In this document: positions 17,253 through 24,961 of the stretch, piece after piece
How positions within the stretch are numbered: position 1 is the stretch's first letter
Layout of the letters: each line of letters opens with the position of its first letter
DNA from: Flavobacteriales bacterium
GTDB lineage: Bacteria > Bacteroidota > Bacteroidia > Flavobacteriales_D > Sanyastnellaceae
DNA length: 64,000 nt
NCBI GenBank assembly: GCA_002862785.1
Contig: PKDZ01000018.1
Coordinates: 19,842-83,841, forward strand
Direction: 5' to 3'
The notes under the pieces: model-generated
Seen by the model: the letters and a program-made list of their open reading frames with translations, nothing else
Databases searched by the model: none
Told to the model about the DNA's origin: nothing
Program-made: the position numbers and the translations under genes

Positions 17253-17719
17253 CCCGTTTCTCTCCTTTTCTTGTTCTGACCTGTTTCGGTCTGCTCCTGA
17301 CATCATGCCAGGCTCCGCCTCCCACAGCCCAGGTGGACGCCACAGCCGAAGAGATTGTGGACGTGGTCAACGATTTGTTTCAGGCCATGGAGGCCCGTGA
17401 TAGCGTGCGCATCAAAATGGCGCTGCACCCGGACGCTCTCTTCACCAGCGTCAATCTGACGGGAGACGCGCCGACGACCCGTCGCACGGAAGGAAGCGCG
17501 TTTGCCTCTTCCGTTGGGCAACCCGGGATTCCCTACATCGAACGGATGTACGATCCCGTCGTCGAGCACCATGGTGACTTTGCCCACTTGTGGGCCTTCT
17601 ATGACTTCTCGCTCGGGGACAGCCTGAGCCATTGCGGACACGATGCGATTCAGCTCGTCCGGGACGGTGGCCAGTGGCGCATCCTCGGCATCACCTACAC
17701 CCGCACCGCATGCCCATGA
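17249..17719 (+). CDS. NTF2/SnoaL-like lipoprotein
   Basis: 156 residues. A lipoprotein signal (FGLLLTSC, with Cys about residue 20) is followed by an NTF2-fold domain, with EIVDVVNDLFQAMEARDS and MALHPDALFTSV at the start and HCGHDAIQLVRDGGQWRILGITYTR at the end. NTF2-like domains bind small hydrophobic ligands or act as simple hydrolases or isomerases; the substrate is not evident. Its ATG overlaps the stop of the CxxCH gene and its own stop overlaps the ATG of the next gene, so the three are translationally coupled. Confidence 0.75.
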   Translation: MTRFSPFLVLTCFGLLLTSCQAPPPTAQVDATAEEIVDVVNDLFQAMEARDSVRIKMALHPDALFTSVNLTGDAPTTRRTEGSAFASSVGQPGIPYIERMYDPVVEHHGDFAHLWAFYDFSLGDSLSHCGHDAIQLVRDGGQWRILGITYTRTACP

Positions 17720-18444
17720 CTTTGTTCAAGACCGTTTCGAGCCTGTTGCTCCTCGTTGTCCTCTCCCTCGGGGCTGGGGCCCAGGAGGACGGAATCGACA
17801 CCCGCAGCCTGCTCAAGCTCAACTTGAGTGACTGGTACTGGGCCCGCTATGAGCTCGGCTACGAGCATGTGCTGAATGAGTCCACCTCCTTCCAGCTGGC
17901 ATTTGCCGGCATCGGCGCCGCTGAGGACAACAACAACTCCTTCTACAACAACCTCACCGGGGCGAACACCATGGCGGACATCGACATCGAACACGGTGGA
18001 TGGCGGTTTGCTCCTGAGATCCGACGCTATGCCTGGGTGTATGGTGGCATGCCGGAGGGGGTGTTCGTGAGCATTGTGGGCCGGGTCGAGAACTGGGCCT
18101 TGACGATTGATGAGGACATCAATGACCTCAATGGAATCCCGCAGAATGATTATGCGGGCGAATTGGATGGCGTCTACCGCCAATTCCATTGGGGGGGCGG
18201 TGTTATGGTCGGTTACCAGTGGTACAGCGACAACGGCATCAGCATCGAAGTCTACACCGGCCCCATGTTCCGGAGCTACACACGGACTTGGACGGCGGAT
18301 GTGGCCCTGACCGATGGAGAGCAGGAGCAGGCTGAGGACAGTCTTGAGGGGCGCATCTTCCGTCAGTCCGACTGGAGCACGTACCTCACGGCCAACAGCG
18401 GACCGGGATGGCGATTCGGCCTGACCGTCGGACTCGGCCTCTGA
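17716..18444 (+). CDS. DUF3575-like outer-membrane beta-barrel protein
   Basis: 242 residues. A signal peptide (cleaved near LGAGAQ) is followed by alternating beta strands such as LKLNLSDWYWARYELGYEH and FQLAFAGIG, ending in GWRFGLTVGLGL. The start and end match the two paralogues at 62612 and 63190, which points to a small outer-membrane barrel of the DUF3575 type. The ATG at 17716 is preferred because it forms an ATGA overlap like that of the preceding pair; an in-frame ATG at 17710 is an alternative. It is the last gene of the operon. Confidence 0.7.
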   Translation: MTLFKTVSSLLLLVVLSLGAGAQEDGIDTRSLLKLNLSDWYWARYELGYEHVLNESTSFQLAFAGIGAAEDNNNSFYNNLTGANTMADIDIEHGGWRFAPEIRRYAWVYGGMPEGVFVSIVGRVENWALTIDEDINDLNGIPQNDYAGELDGVYRQFHWGGGVMVGYQWYSDNGISIEVYTGPMFRSYTRTWTADVALTDGEQEQAEDSLEGRIFRQSDWSTYLTANSGPGWRFGLTVGLGL

Positions 18445-18503
18445 GTCCCGCGAACACCATCTTTCACCATCTACATCGGATCCTGGCCATTTCCGGGTCC
18501 GAA

Positions 18504-18539
18504 ATGACAAAAGTCATTTTTCCGCGTGACCGACGTCAT
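18504..18539. promoter_or_regulatory. Tandem palindrome operator, locus C
   Basis: ATGAC-AAAA-GTCAT (18504-18517) and GTGAC-CGAC-GTCAT (18526-18539) have centres 22 bp apart, separated by 8 bases. The first copy, extended to a 7-bp stem with an AAAA loop and a T tract (18502-18521), could also act as a terminator for the preceding operon. Confidence 0.55.
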
Positions 18540-18658
18540 CGGGACGCCGGAAAAGCTTCTGCAGATTCAGTACTGAACATTGGCAATGCGCTGAGCGCAT
18601 GACAAGACAGGTTTTGGTTTGGCGGCCCGGTACGAACGCGTACCGGGCCGTCTCTTTA
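18540..18658 (+). ncRNA. Candidate small RNA C (GGTTTTGGTT family)
   Basis: No gene is visible between 18445 and 18686. After the tandem palindromes come CGGAAA (18548-18553, also present after locus A), the palindrome TTCAGTACTGAA (18566-18577), a hairpin ATGCGC-TGA-GCGCAT (18586-18600), GGTTTTGGTTT (18610-18620) and a 12-bp terminator hairpin (18623-18650). This order resembles candidate A. The 5' end is not defined by a visible promoter. Confidence 0.38.
18623..18658 (+). terminator. Strong hairpin terminator
   Basis: A perfect 12-bp stem (CGGCCCGGTACG with CGTACCGGGCCG) and 4-base loop AACG are followed by TCTCTTTA, a weak T tract. Confidence 0.65.
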
Positions 18659-18674
18659 CGTGCCGGTTTGTCGG

Positions 18675-18682
18675 TAGATTCG
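18675..18682 (+). promoter_or_regulatory. -7 promoter element of the OB-fold gene
   Basis: TAGATTCG, 4 bases before the ATG at 18687. Confidence 0.45.
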
Positions 18683-18686
18683 GGAC

Positions 18687-19088
18687 ATGGACAAGCGCAA
18701 ACTGCTTCGTGTGGCGTTGCCGATTCTGGCGGCGGTGGCGGCTGGAATTGGTTGGTTGATGATGGAGAAGCCGCACCGGGATGTCGGTGGGGAAGCGGCC
18801 CGTCACAAAATGGTCCCTGAGGAATTGCAGATGGTCCTCGCGGAGGGCGGAGAGGCCGCGGCGCCTTATCTCGACGCGGTGGTTGAACTGTATGGCGTGG
18901 TGCTGGAAGACGACGGGCGCCGTGTGATGCTCGAAGGAGGAGTGGTGGCCTCTTGGGATACGACCCGAGCCCACCGGACCTTGGAAGAGGGGGAGCTGCT
19001 GAAACTCAAAGGCCGGGTCACCGGTTATGACGACCTGTTCGAGGAAGTCCGGATGGATGGACTTGTTCTCGTTGAAGGAGCGCCATGA
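18687..19088 (+). CDS. Membrane-anchored tRNA_anti-like (OB-fold) protein
   Basis: 133 residues. A basic N-terminus and one hydrophobic helix (about 6-24, LLRVALPILAAVAAGIGWL) lead into a soluble domain. That domain includes a VVELYGVVLEDDGRRVMLEGG segment and a LKLKGRVTGYDDLFEEVRMDGLVLVEG ending, which is the strand pattern of the tRNA_anti-like OB-fold family common in Bacteroidota. Despite the family name, no RNA-binding role is shown; it probably sits on the periplasmic face of the inner membrane. It overlaps the next gene by 4 bases (ATGA). Confidence 0.65.
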   Translation: MDKRKLLRVALPILAAVAAGIGWLMMEKPHRDVGGEAARHKMVPEELQMVLAEGGEAAAPYLDAVVELYGVVLEDDGRRVMLEGGVVASWDTTRAHRTLEEGELLKLKGRVTGYDDLFEEVRMDGLVLVEGAP

Positions 19089-19972
19089 AGACTATCCAGA
19101 CCCTCTTTGTCACAACCAGCGTTTGGCTTTTTGGCCTGTCCGGCCTCATGGCCCAGCAATCGACCGCACCCTACTCCTTCGAGTGGGAGGTGGTGGCGGT
19201 GGACAGCATTCCCGGGATGACGACCGTCCGGCTCTATGCCAAGCTCGTCAACGCAACCGACTATTTGACTTCCGTGTCCGGTTGGGATGAGATGCCCGGT
19301 TTCATTGAGACGACCACTTCCTTCTATCAGGACCCCGATGGGTGGGCCACCCCGAACAACAACAACCCCTTGCTCTTCGGCCTCCTTCCGACCTTGCGGT
19401 ACGACACGTGGATCACCATCGGCATTGAGTCGGCTCCGGTCGGGGCTGACGGGGAGATTCCGATTGGGGTGTTCCCTCCCGAAACCGGTTTCTGGGTGGA
19501 TGCGTTCGAAGCCGGAGGGGACCTGGTGATGGACATTGACGGTGCGTGGTTCGTGACCTTGGGCAGTTCGAATGGGACTGCGGGGGAGGACCTGCGTGTC
19601 TTGGTGGGCCAATTCACCACGGATGGCGTGATTTCCGGAATGCTCAACCTGCAAGTCTTCTCAGAAGGGGTGGCCTCGGATGACTTCATGGACGACGTGT
19701 ATTCCATCATGATTCCTGAGTTCGATGCGGGAGCGTTGCTCGGTCTGGAGGAAGGAATGACGGCCGCTGGTTGGGGAGTCCGGCCCGGGCCGGATGGACT
19801 TCATCATGATGTCGGTGTTGCCTGCCAATGGCAGTGTCTGGATGTCCTCGGCCGGATGGTCGAGTCCGGGCATGCTCCGGATGGACGGTTCGTCACCCGA
19901 TTCGGGGGCGTGGTCCGAGTCTGGCGGGATGGAAAAAACGCCCCGGAATCCCGGTGGTTCCCCGTGAATTAG
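19085..19972 (+). CDS. Secreted protein with the GAWF-type domain found in two other proteins of this window
   Basis: 295 residues. After a signal peptide (about 1-22, ending LMAQQ) comes a domain of about 170 residues containing FIETTTSFYQDP, YDTWITIGIES and GAWFVTLGSSNGTAGEDLR, then VLVGQFTTDG. The same order of motifs appears in the giant protein (about 6262-6795) and near the N-terminus of the protein encoded at 24962-27847. The end (CQWQCLDVLGRMVESG, RFGGVVRVWRDG) looks like a worn T9SS type A domain. Function is unknown. Translationally coupled to the OB-fold gene. Confidence 0.65.
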   Translation: MKTIQTLFVTTSVWLFGLSGLMAQQSTAPYSFEWEVVAVDSIPGMTTVRLYAKLVNATDYLTSVSGWDEMPGFIETTTSFYQDPDGWATPNNNNPLLFGLLPTLRYDTWITIGIESAPVGADGEIPIGVFPPETGFWVDAFEAGGDLVMDIDGAWFVTLGSSNGTAGEDLRVLVGQFTTDGVISGMLNLQVFSEGVASDDFMDDVYSIMIPEFDAGALLGLEEGMTAAGWGVRPGPDGLHHDVGVACQWQCLDVLGRMVESGHAPDGRFVTRFGGVVRVWRDGKNAPESRWFPVN

Positions 19973-20082
19973 TCCTCATGCATTACGAAGTAACTAGGAT
20001 TGTTCCTACTTCTGTTCAGCGTGTTTGAAGTGTAATTTGTAGACGTTGCAACGCTTTGTTCCCTGACGGCGTAATCAAAGAC

Positions 20083-20427
20083 ATGACTCTCGATACGGCA
20101 CGCAAAAGATGGTTTACCCATGGCACGACGGCCTTTCTCCTGTTCGGAGCTGGCATGTCTGTCGTTTTTGACGCGGCCTTTCGCCGCATGGCCGAAGCTC
20201 AATGGGAAATTTGGGTGGTGGAAGGCACTTTGGGTTTGTGCATGACCATGGCGGGATTGGCTTACTTCGGGAGCGCCGTGCGTTATCTCGTCCACATGGA
20301 CCGCATTGCCGAATACTCTGACCGTCGCGCCCGCAGCCGCGCCCGAAAAGAAAGGGAGCAAACCGAGTTGCAGATGCAGCAAAACGAAGAAGTCCAGCTC
20401 AAACCGGTTCGCATGGTGGGTCAATGA
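20083..20427 (+). CDS. Small two-helix membrane protein with basic tail, unknown function
   Basis: 114 residues: two hydrophobic helices (about 13-30, TTAFLLFGAGMSVVFDAAF, and 45-70, LGLCMTMAGLAYFGSAVRYL), then a strongly charged tail rich in R, E and Q (RRARSRARKEREQTELQ) that may form a coiled coil. I do not recognise the family. The start at 20083 is chosen over an upstream non-ATG start because it leads straight into the first helix. TAATTTG at 20033-20039 could be its -7 element. Confidence 0.6.
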   Translation: MTLDTARKRWFTHGTTAFLLFGAGMSVVFDAAFRRMAEAQWEIWVVEGTLGLCMTMAGLAYFGSAVRYLVHMDRIAEYSDRRARSRARKEREQTELQMQQNEEVQLKPVRMVGQ

Positions 20428-20445
20428 CCCAATGCGATTCACAAT

Positions 20446-20472
20446 GAAAAAGGCGCCCTAGGCGCCTTTTTC
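20446..20472. terminator. Bidirectional terminator between the membrane-protein gene and lpd
   Basis: A 12-bp stem (GAAAAAGGCGCC with GGCGCCTTTTTC) around CTA has a run of A on one side and of T on the other, so it serves the convergent genes on both strands. Confidence 0.9.
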
Positions 20473-20497
20473 GTTTGTTGATTCTCTCGGGCGTGGT

Positions 20498-21886
20498 TTA
20501 GAGGTGGATGACCTCGTCGTACGCCGCGGCGGCGGCTTCCATCACCGCCTCGCTCAGCGTGGGGTGGGGGTGGACCGTCTTGATGATTTCGTGGCCGGTG
20601 GTCTCCAGCTTGCGGATGGCGACGATCTCGGCAATCATTTCGGTGACATTGGCACCAATCATGTGCCCACCGAGGAGTTCGCCGTACTTGGCATCGAAGA
20701 TGAGCTTGACGAAGCCGTCCTTGTGTCCGGCGGCGCTGGCCTTGCCTGAGGCACTGAATGGGAACTTGCCCACCTTGATGTCGATGCCCTCCTTCTTGCA
20801 GGCGTCTTCGGTCTTGCCGACGCTGGCCACCTCCGGGAAGCAGTAAGTACACCCGGGAATGTTGCCGTAGTCGAGTGGCTCTACATCATGGCCGGCAATC
20901 TTCTCGACGCAAAGGATGCCCTCTGCGCTGGCGACGTGGGCCAAGGCAGGCCCCGGGACGCAGTCGCCGATGGCGTAGTACCCGGGAATGTTGGTCTTGT
21001 AGAAGTCGTCTACGATGACCTTTCCCCGGTCGGCGGCGATGCCGACTTCTTCGAGGCCGATGCCCTCGATGTTGGATACGACGCCCACGGCACTCAGCAC
21101 GACGTCGGCGTCCAAGGTCTCTTCGCCTTTCTTGGTCTTGACGTGGACCCTGCAGCCGGAGCCTGAGGTGTCGACCCCGGTGACTTCGCTGGAGGTCATG
21201 ATGTTGATGCCGGTCTTCTTGAAGCTGCGGGCGAGTTGCTTGCTCACCTCCTCATCCTCGATCGGGACGATGTTGGGCATGTACTCGACAATGGTGACCT
21301 CGGTGCCGATCGCATTGTAGAAGTAGGCGAATTCCACGCCGATGGCGCCGGATCCAACGACCACCATCTTTTTGGGCTGCTTGGCCATGGTCATGGCTTC
21401 GCGGTATCCCATGATCTTCTTGCCGTCCTGGGGCAGGTTGGGCAGTTGGCGGCTGCGTGCGCCCGTGGCGATGATGATGTGGTCGGCTTCCACGACCTGC
21501 TTGCCTCCGTCGGCATCGGTCACCTCCACCTTGCGACCGGCGAGGAGCTTGCCGTCACCCATGATCACGTCAATCTTGTTCTTTTTCATGAGGAACTGGA
21601 CGCCCTTGGACATGCCGTCGGCCACCCCGCGGGAGCGGGAGACCATGCCACCGAAGTCCACCTTGGGTTTGGACACCTTGATGCCGTAATCCTCGGCGTG
21701 CTCGATGTATTCGAAGACGTTGGCGCTCTTCAGGAGTGCCTTGGTGGGAATGCATCCCCAGTTGAGGCAGATGCCGCCGAGGGCTTCGCGTTCCACGACG
21801 GCGACCTTCATCCCGAGTTGGGATGCGCGGATGGCGGTCACGTATCCTCCGGGGCCACTGCCCAAAACCAGAATGTCGTACTTCAT
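20498..21886 (-). CDS. lpdA: Dihydrolipoyl dehydrogenase (E3)
   Basis: 462 residues, normal family length. It reoxidises dihydrolipoamide in the pyruvate, 2-oxoglutarate or branched-chain 2-oxoacid dehydrogenase complexes, passing electrons through FAD to NAD. Visible parts: FAD-binding GSGPGGYVTAI (9-19), the redox pair in GGICLNWGCIPTKALL (C40 and C45), NAD-binding VVVGSGAIGVEFAYFYNAIG, FAD motif YYAIGDCVPGPALAHVA, and the catalytic His-Glu dyad in VHPHPTLSEAVMEA. The E1 of a 2-oxoacid complex is encoded at 29651. A -7 box (TATTTTCG, 21906-21913 on the minus strand) precedes it, giving a short leader. Confidence 0.95.
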   Translation of the reverse strand: MKYDILVLGSGPGGYVTAIRASQLGMKVAVVEREALGGICLNWGCIPTKALLKSANVFEYIEHAEDYGIKVSKPKVDFGGMVSRSRGVADGMSKGVQFLMKKNKIDVIMGDGKLLAGRKVEVTDADGGKQVVEADHIIIATGARSRQLPNLPQDGKKIMGYREAMTMAKQPKKMVVVGSGAIGVEFAYFYNAIGTEVTIVEYMPNIVPIEDEEVSKQLARSFKKTGINIMTSSEVTGVDTSGSGCRVHVKTKKGEETLDADVVLSAVGVVSNIEGIGLEEVGIAADRGKVIVDDFYKTNIPGYYAIGDCVPGPALAHVASAEGILCVEKIAGHDVEPLDYGNIPGCTYCFPEVASVGKTEDACKKEGIDIKVGKFPFSASGKASAAGHKDGFVKLIFDAKYGELLGGHMIGANVTEMIAEIVAIRKLETTGHEIIKTVHPHPTLSEAVMEAAAAAYDEVIHL

Positions 21887-21920
21887 TTCAGTGCGTTTCG
21901 AAGGGCGAAAATAGGTGCCG

Positions 21921-21928
21921 TATCTTAG
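21921..21928 (+). promoter_or_regulatory. -7 promoter element of the amylase gene
   Basis: TATCTTAG, 5 bases before the ATG at 21934. It is divergent from the lpd -7 box 8 bases upstream, so the two promoters are nearly face to face. Confidence 0.5.
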
Positions 21929-21933
21929 GGTAC

Positions 21934-24888
21934 ATGCGCTCTGGCGAACCTTCTTTTCTGCTTTGCCCCCCGGTAGACCGTTTCCTGCGCGGTATTGTCC
22001 TCATGGGGGCATTCTGTGGACTCGAAATCGGGGTCCATGCTCAGGGACTTGTGGTGGATCCTCCTGCTGGCCGGTCGGATGGCATCACGGTGTTGTCTCC
22101 TGACCGTGCCCATTTTCAACTGAGGGCGCCGGGCAAGGACCACGTCAACCTGCGTGGAGACTTCAATGATTGGCAGATTGGCACGGATTTTTTGATGAAC
22201 CAATCCACGGATGGCAACACGTGGTGGTTGGAAGTCGAGGGGCTGGATCCCGGGGCATGGACGCGGTTTCATTACCTGATCGACGACACTGTCGAAGTGG
22301 CGGACCCCTATGCTCCGCTCATTCTCGATCCGTGGAATGATGGCTACATCCCTGCAGCGAGTTTCCCCAACCGTCCCGCTCATCCTTCCGCGCATGCGTT
22401 TTGGCCGGTTGGGGCTTTCCGAACCGTGGAAACGGCGTTTGAATGGACAGATGATTCCTTCATCAAACCCGCCCAGGACCGGCTGGTCATTTATGAACTC
22501 CTCGTCCGCGATTGGGATGCGGCGCGGGATTTCGATGCGGTCGTGGAGCGGCTCGACCACCTCGAATGGCTCGGCATCACGGCCATCGAGCTCATGCCCG
22601 TGAATGAATTCGATGGAAATACGAGCTGGGGGTACAATCCGGGACCCCGTCTCGCTGTGGACAAGGCGTATGGCACGGCGGCCTCGCTCAAGCGTCTCGT
22701 CAACGAGGCCCATGCCCGGGGCATCGCCGTTATCCTGGATGTGGTGCCCAACCACAGCTTCGGTCTGGATCCCATGCTGCGGATGTACCAGGATGCCGAT
22801 GGGGGCGCCTCCCCCGGCAATCCTTGGTACAACGAGGACCAGGTCCACCCTTTCGGATTGGGCTTTGATTTCGATCATGGAGACCCGTGGACCCGGGAAT
22901 TCTGGAAGCGCGTGCTGGATTTCTGGATTGAGGAATTCCATGTCGACGGATACCGCATCGATTTGTCCAAGGGATTGACCCAGACCTATACACTGGGGGA
23001 CGTTGGCGCCTGGAACGGGTATGACCAGAGCCGGGTCGACATCCTGTTTGATTACGGCAACCACGTCTGGTACAACCATCCCGGCACGTACATGATCCTC
23101 GAGCATCTCGGTGACAACCCCGAGGAGACGGTTCTGGCCAATGGCGGGTTCCTGTTGTGGGGCAAGTCCACGAGCACCTTTGGCGAGGCGACCCTCGGCT
23201 ATGGCGGTGATTTCAGTGCGGCGTCCTGGCAGACCCGCGGCTGGAATTGGCCAAACCTTGTCGCCTACATCGAGAGCCATGACGAGCAGCGGCTCGCCCA
23301 TGACTTGATGCTGTACGGCAATGCCAGCGGTTCTTACGACACCAAAGTGCTCGGTACGGCGATGGACCGGTTGGCGATGGTTTATGCCTTCCTGTTTGCC
23401 CTGCCCGGGCCGAAGATGATGTACCAGTGGGGAGAGTTCGGGTACGACGTCTCCATCTTCGATTGTCTCAACGGCAACTTTGCGGAGAGTTGCAAACTGG
23501 ACGAGAAGCCAGAACCGTGGGACAACAAGGCCCTCGAACCGGAGCGTCAGGGCTTGGCGCGGAAGATGAAGAAGGTCTGTGAACTGAAGCAGTCCGAACC
23601 GGTGTTCGGGACCTACGATTACGGCATTGATTTCGGGGGCACGGGCAAGCGCCTCCACCTCTACAGCGCGGAGCAGAATGTGGTCCTTTGCGGCAATTTC
23701 GACGTGGTCGGCTTCGACATGGTGCCCGGCTTTCCGCATACGGGGGTCTGGACCGATGCCATCAGTGGAAGCACGGTGGATGTGACCGACTTCACGGCTC
23801 CGTTCTATTTCGCCCCAGGACAATGGCATTTGTGGCTCGACACCTCGGTGACTCCGGTGGACGAGGATGAGCCCTTGGCCTTGACTTCGGCTTGCGCGGA
23901 TGCCGGTGCTCTCAACTTCGGGGCGGATGGCCCTTGCGAATACACGGTGACCGTGTCGCTCGACGCCACGGATTTCGCGGCCGCAGGTGGAGTGTCGCCG
24001 GCCGGCTTGCATGTCGCCGGCTCCTTCCAAGGCTGGTCGCCGTCGACCACGGATTTGGTGGAGTCTGGCGATGGCGTGTGGTCGGCCAGTTTTACGGCGG
24101 CCGCGGGCGACCTCGTGGAGTTCAAGTTCATCAATGGCACGACTTGGAGCGAGTCAGAGGAGGTTCCGGTGGGTTGCGGGGGCGCCGATGGATTCGGTGG
24201 GCAGAATCGCCAGTGGGTCGTCTCTGGAGCCGATGTGATGGGTCCGTACTGCTTTGGTGCGTGTGCGGCCTGTGCTTCCAACCTCGATTACCCGGGGTGC
24301 ACGGACCCGGACGCACTGAATTTCGACGCGGGGGCGACACAGGAAGACGGTTCGTGCCAATACTCAGTGGTGTTCCAGGTGGACGCCTCTGAACTATCGC
24401 CAGCCCCGAGCACCGTCTATGTGGCCGGTAGCCATCAGGGTTGGAACCCCGCCGGCTCGCCCATGAACGACACGGGCGACGGCCTCTGGGTGCTTCAGGT
24501 CACGGTGACCGGTTCGGATCCCATTCAATTCAGGTACTTGTCGTCGCCTGATTGGAATGATGCGGAAGGTGTCCCGGCTGCATGTGGCGTGGCCAATGGC
24601 CTGGGCGGATTCAACCGCAGTCTGGCGTTGGAGGGGGCCTTGACCACGGCACCCGTGGTGTGCTTTTCATCTTGTTCGGCGTGTGATGGGTCCGGTGGAG
24701 GAGACCCTGGAGACCCGGTCGATCCGGTGGACGGAGCTGCATTTTGCGGACCGGGTACCGTGTGGGATGATCAGTTGCAGCTCTGCGTGGGTCTCGTAAC
24801 CTGCGAAGAAGACATTGATGGGGATGGCCTGGTGGGGGTTTCTGATGTGCTTGCCCTCCTGTCTGAGTTCGGGACGGTCTGCCCCTGA
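21934..24888 (+). CDS. Secreted GH13 alpha-amylase-family enzyme with starch-binding-like modules and dockerin-like C-terminus
   Basis: 984 residues. After a signal peptide (about 1-37) comes a CBM48-like domain (about 55-130, VNLRGDFNDWQI). The GH13 barrel follows with its conserved regions: DVVPNH (about 268-273), GYRIDLSKG with the nucleophile Asp near 343, EHLGDN with the acid/base Glu near 390, and ESHDEQR (about 447-453). Two further modules (about 670-775 and 810-925) contain LHVAGSFQGWSPS and VYVAGSHQGWNPA, a GxFxGW pattern seen in glycogen- or starch-binding domains, separated by one GCTD...DDGSC repeat. The last 30 residues are a Cys-bounded EF-hand-like motif (CEEDIDGDGLVGVSD ... 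FGTVC). The enzyme should act outside the cell on alpha-glucans. The internal frame 75 codons upstream is rejected because it would overlap the lpd promoter. Confidence 0.85.
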   Translation: MRSGEPSFLLCPPVDRFLRGIVLMGAFCGLEIGVHAQGLVVDPPAGRSDGITVLSPDRAHFQLRAPGKDHVNLRGDFNDWQIGTDFLMNQSTDGNTWWLEVEGLDPGAWTRFHYLIDDTVEVADPYAPLILDPWNDGYIPAASFPNRPAHPSAHAFWPVGAFRTVETAFEWTDDSFIKPAQDRLVIYELLVRDWDAARDFDAVVERLDHLEWLGITAIELMPVNEFDGNTSWGYNPGPRLAVDKAYGTAASLKRLVNEAHARGIAVILDVVPNHSFGLDPMLRMYQDADGGASPGNPWYNEDQVHPFGLGFDFDHGDPWTREFWKRVLDFWIEEFHVDGYRIDLSKGLTQTYTLGDVGAWNGYDQSRVDILFDYGNHVWYNHPGTYMILEHLGDNPEETVLANGGFLLWGKSTSTFGEATLGYGGDFSAASWQTRGWNWPNLVAYIESHDEQRLAHDLMLYGNASGSYDTKVLGTAMDRLAMVYAFLFALPGPKMMYQWGEFGYDVSIFDCLNGNFAESCKLDEKPEPWDNKALEPERQGLARKMKKVCELKQSEPVFGTYDYGIDFGGTGKRLHLYSAEQNVVLCGNFDVVGFDMVPGFPHTGVWTDAISGSTVDVTDFTAPFYFAPGQWHLWLDTSVTPVDEDEPLALTSACADAGALNFGADGPCEYTVTVSLDATDFAAAGGVSPAGLHVAGSFQGWSPSTTDLVESGDGVWSASFTAAAGDLVEFKFINGTTWSESEEVPVGCGGADGFGGQNRQWVVSGADVMGPYCFGACAACASNLDYPGCTDPDALNFDAGATQEDGSCQYSVVFQVDASELSPAPSTVYVAGSHQGWNPAGSPMNDTGDGLWVLQVTVTGSDPIQFRYLSSPDWNDAEGVPAACGVANGLGGFNRSLALEGALTTAPVVCFSSCSACDGSGGGDPGDPVDPVDGAAFCGPGTVWDDQLQLCVGLVTCEEDIDGDGLVGVSDVLALLSEFGTVCP

Positions 24889-24910
24889 TTTCACAGCCAC
24901 ATGAAAAAGA

Positions 24911-24936
24911 AAAAGGCCCGCAAGCGCGGGCCTTTT
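24911..24936. terminator. Bidirectional terminator between convergent secreted-protein genes
   Basis: An 11-bp stem (AAAAGGCCCGC with GCGGGCCTTTT) closes an AAGC loop, with further A on the left and T on the right. Confidence 0.88.
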
Positions 24937-24961
24937 CCATTGGGTTGGTTCGGGTTCGTCC

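Noticed and set aside
18504..18539. Pho-box or LytTR-type direct repeats as the explanation of the tandem motifs
   Set aside because: Those need direct repeats about 11 or 21 bp apart; here each unit is an inverted repeat, and no CTGTCAT is found at the 11-bp positions.
21925..24030. 701-codon minus-strand frame opposite the amylase
   Set aside because: The plus strand carries all GH13 motifs in frame; the minus frame has none.
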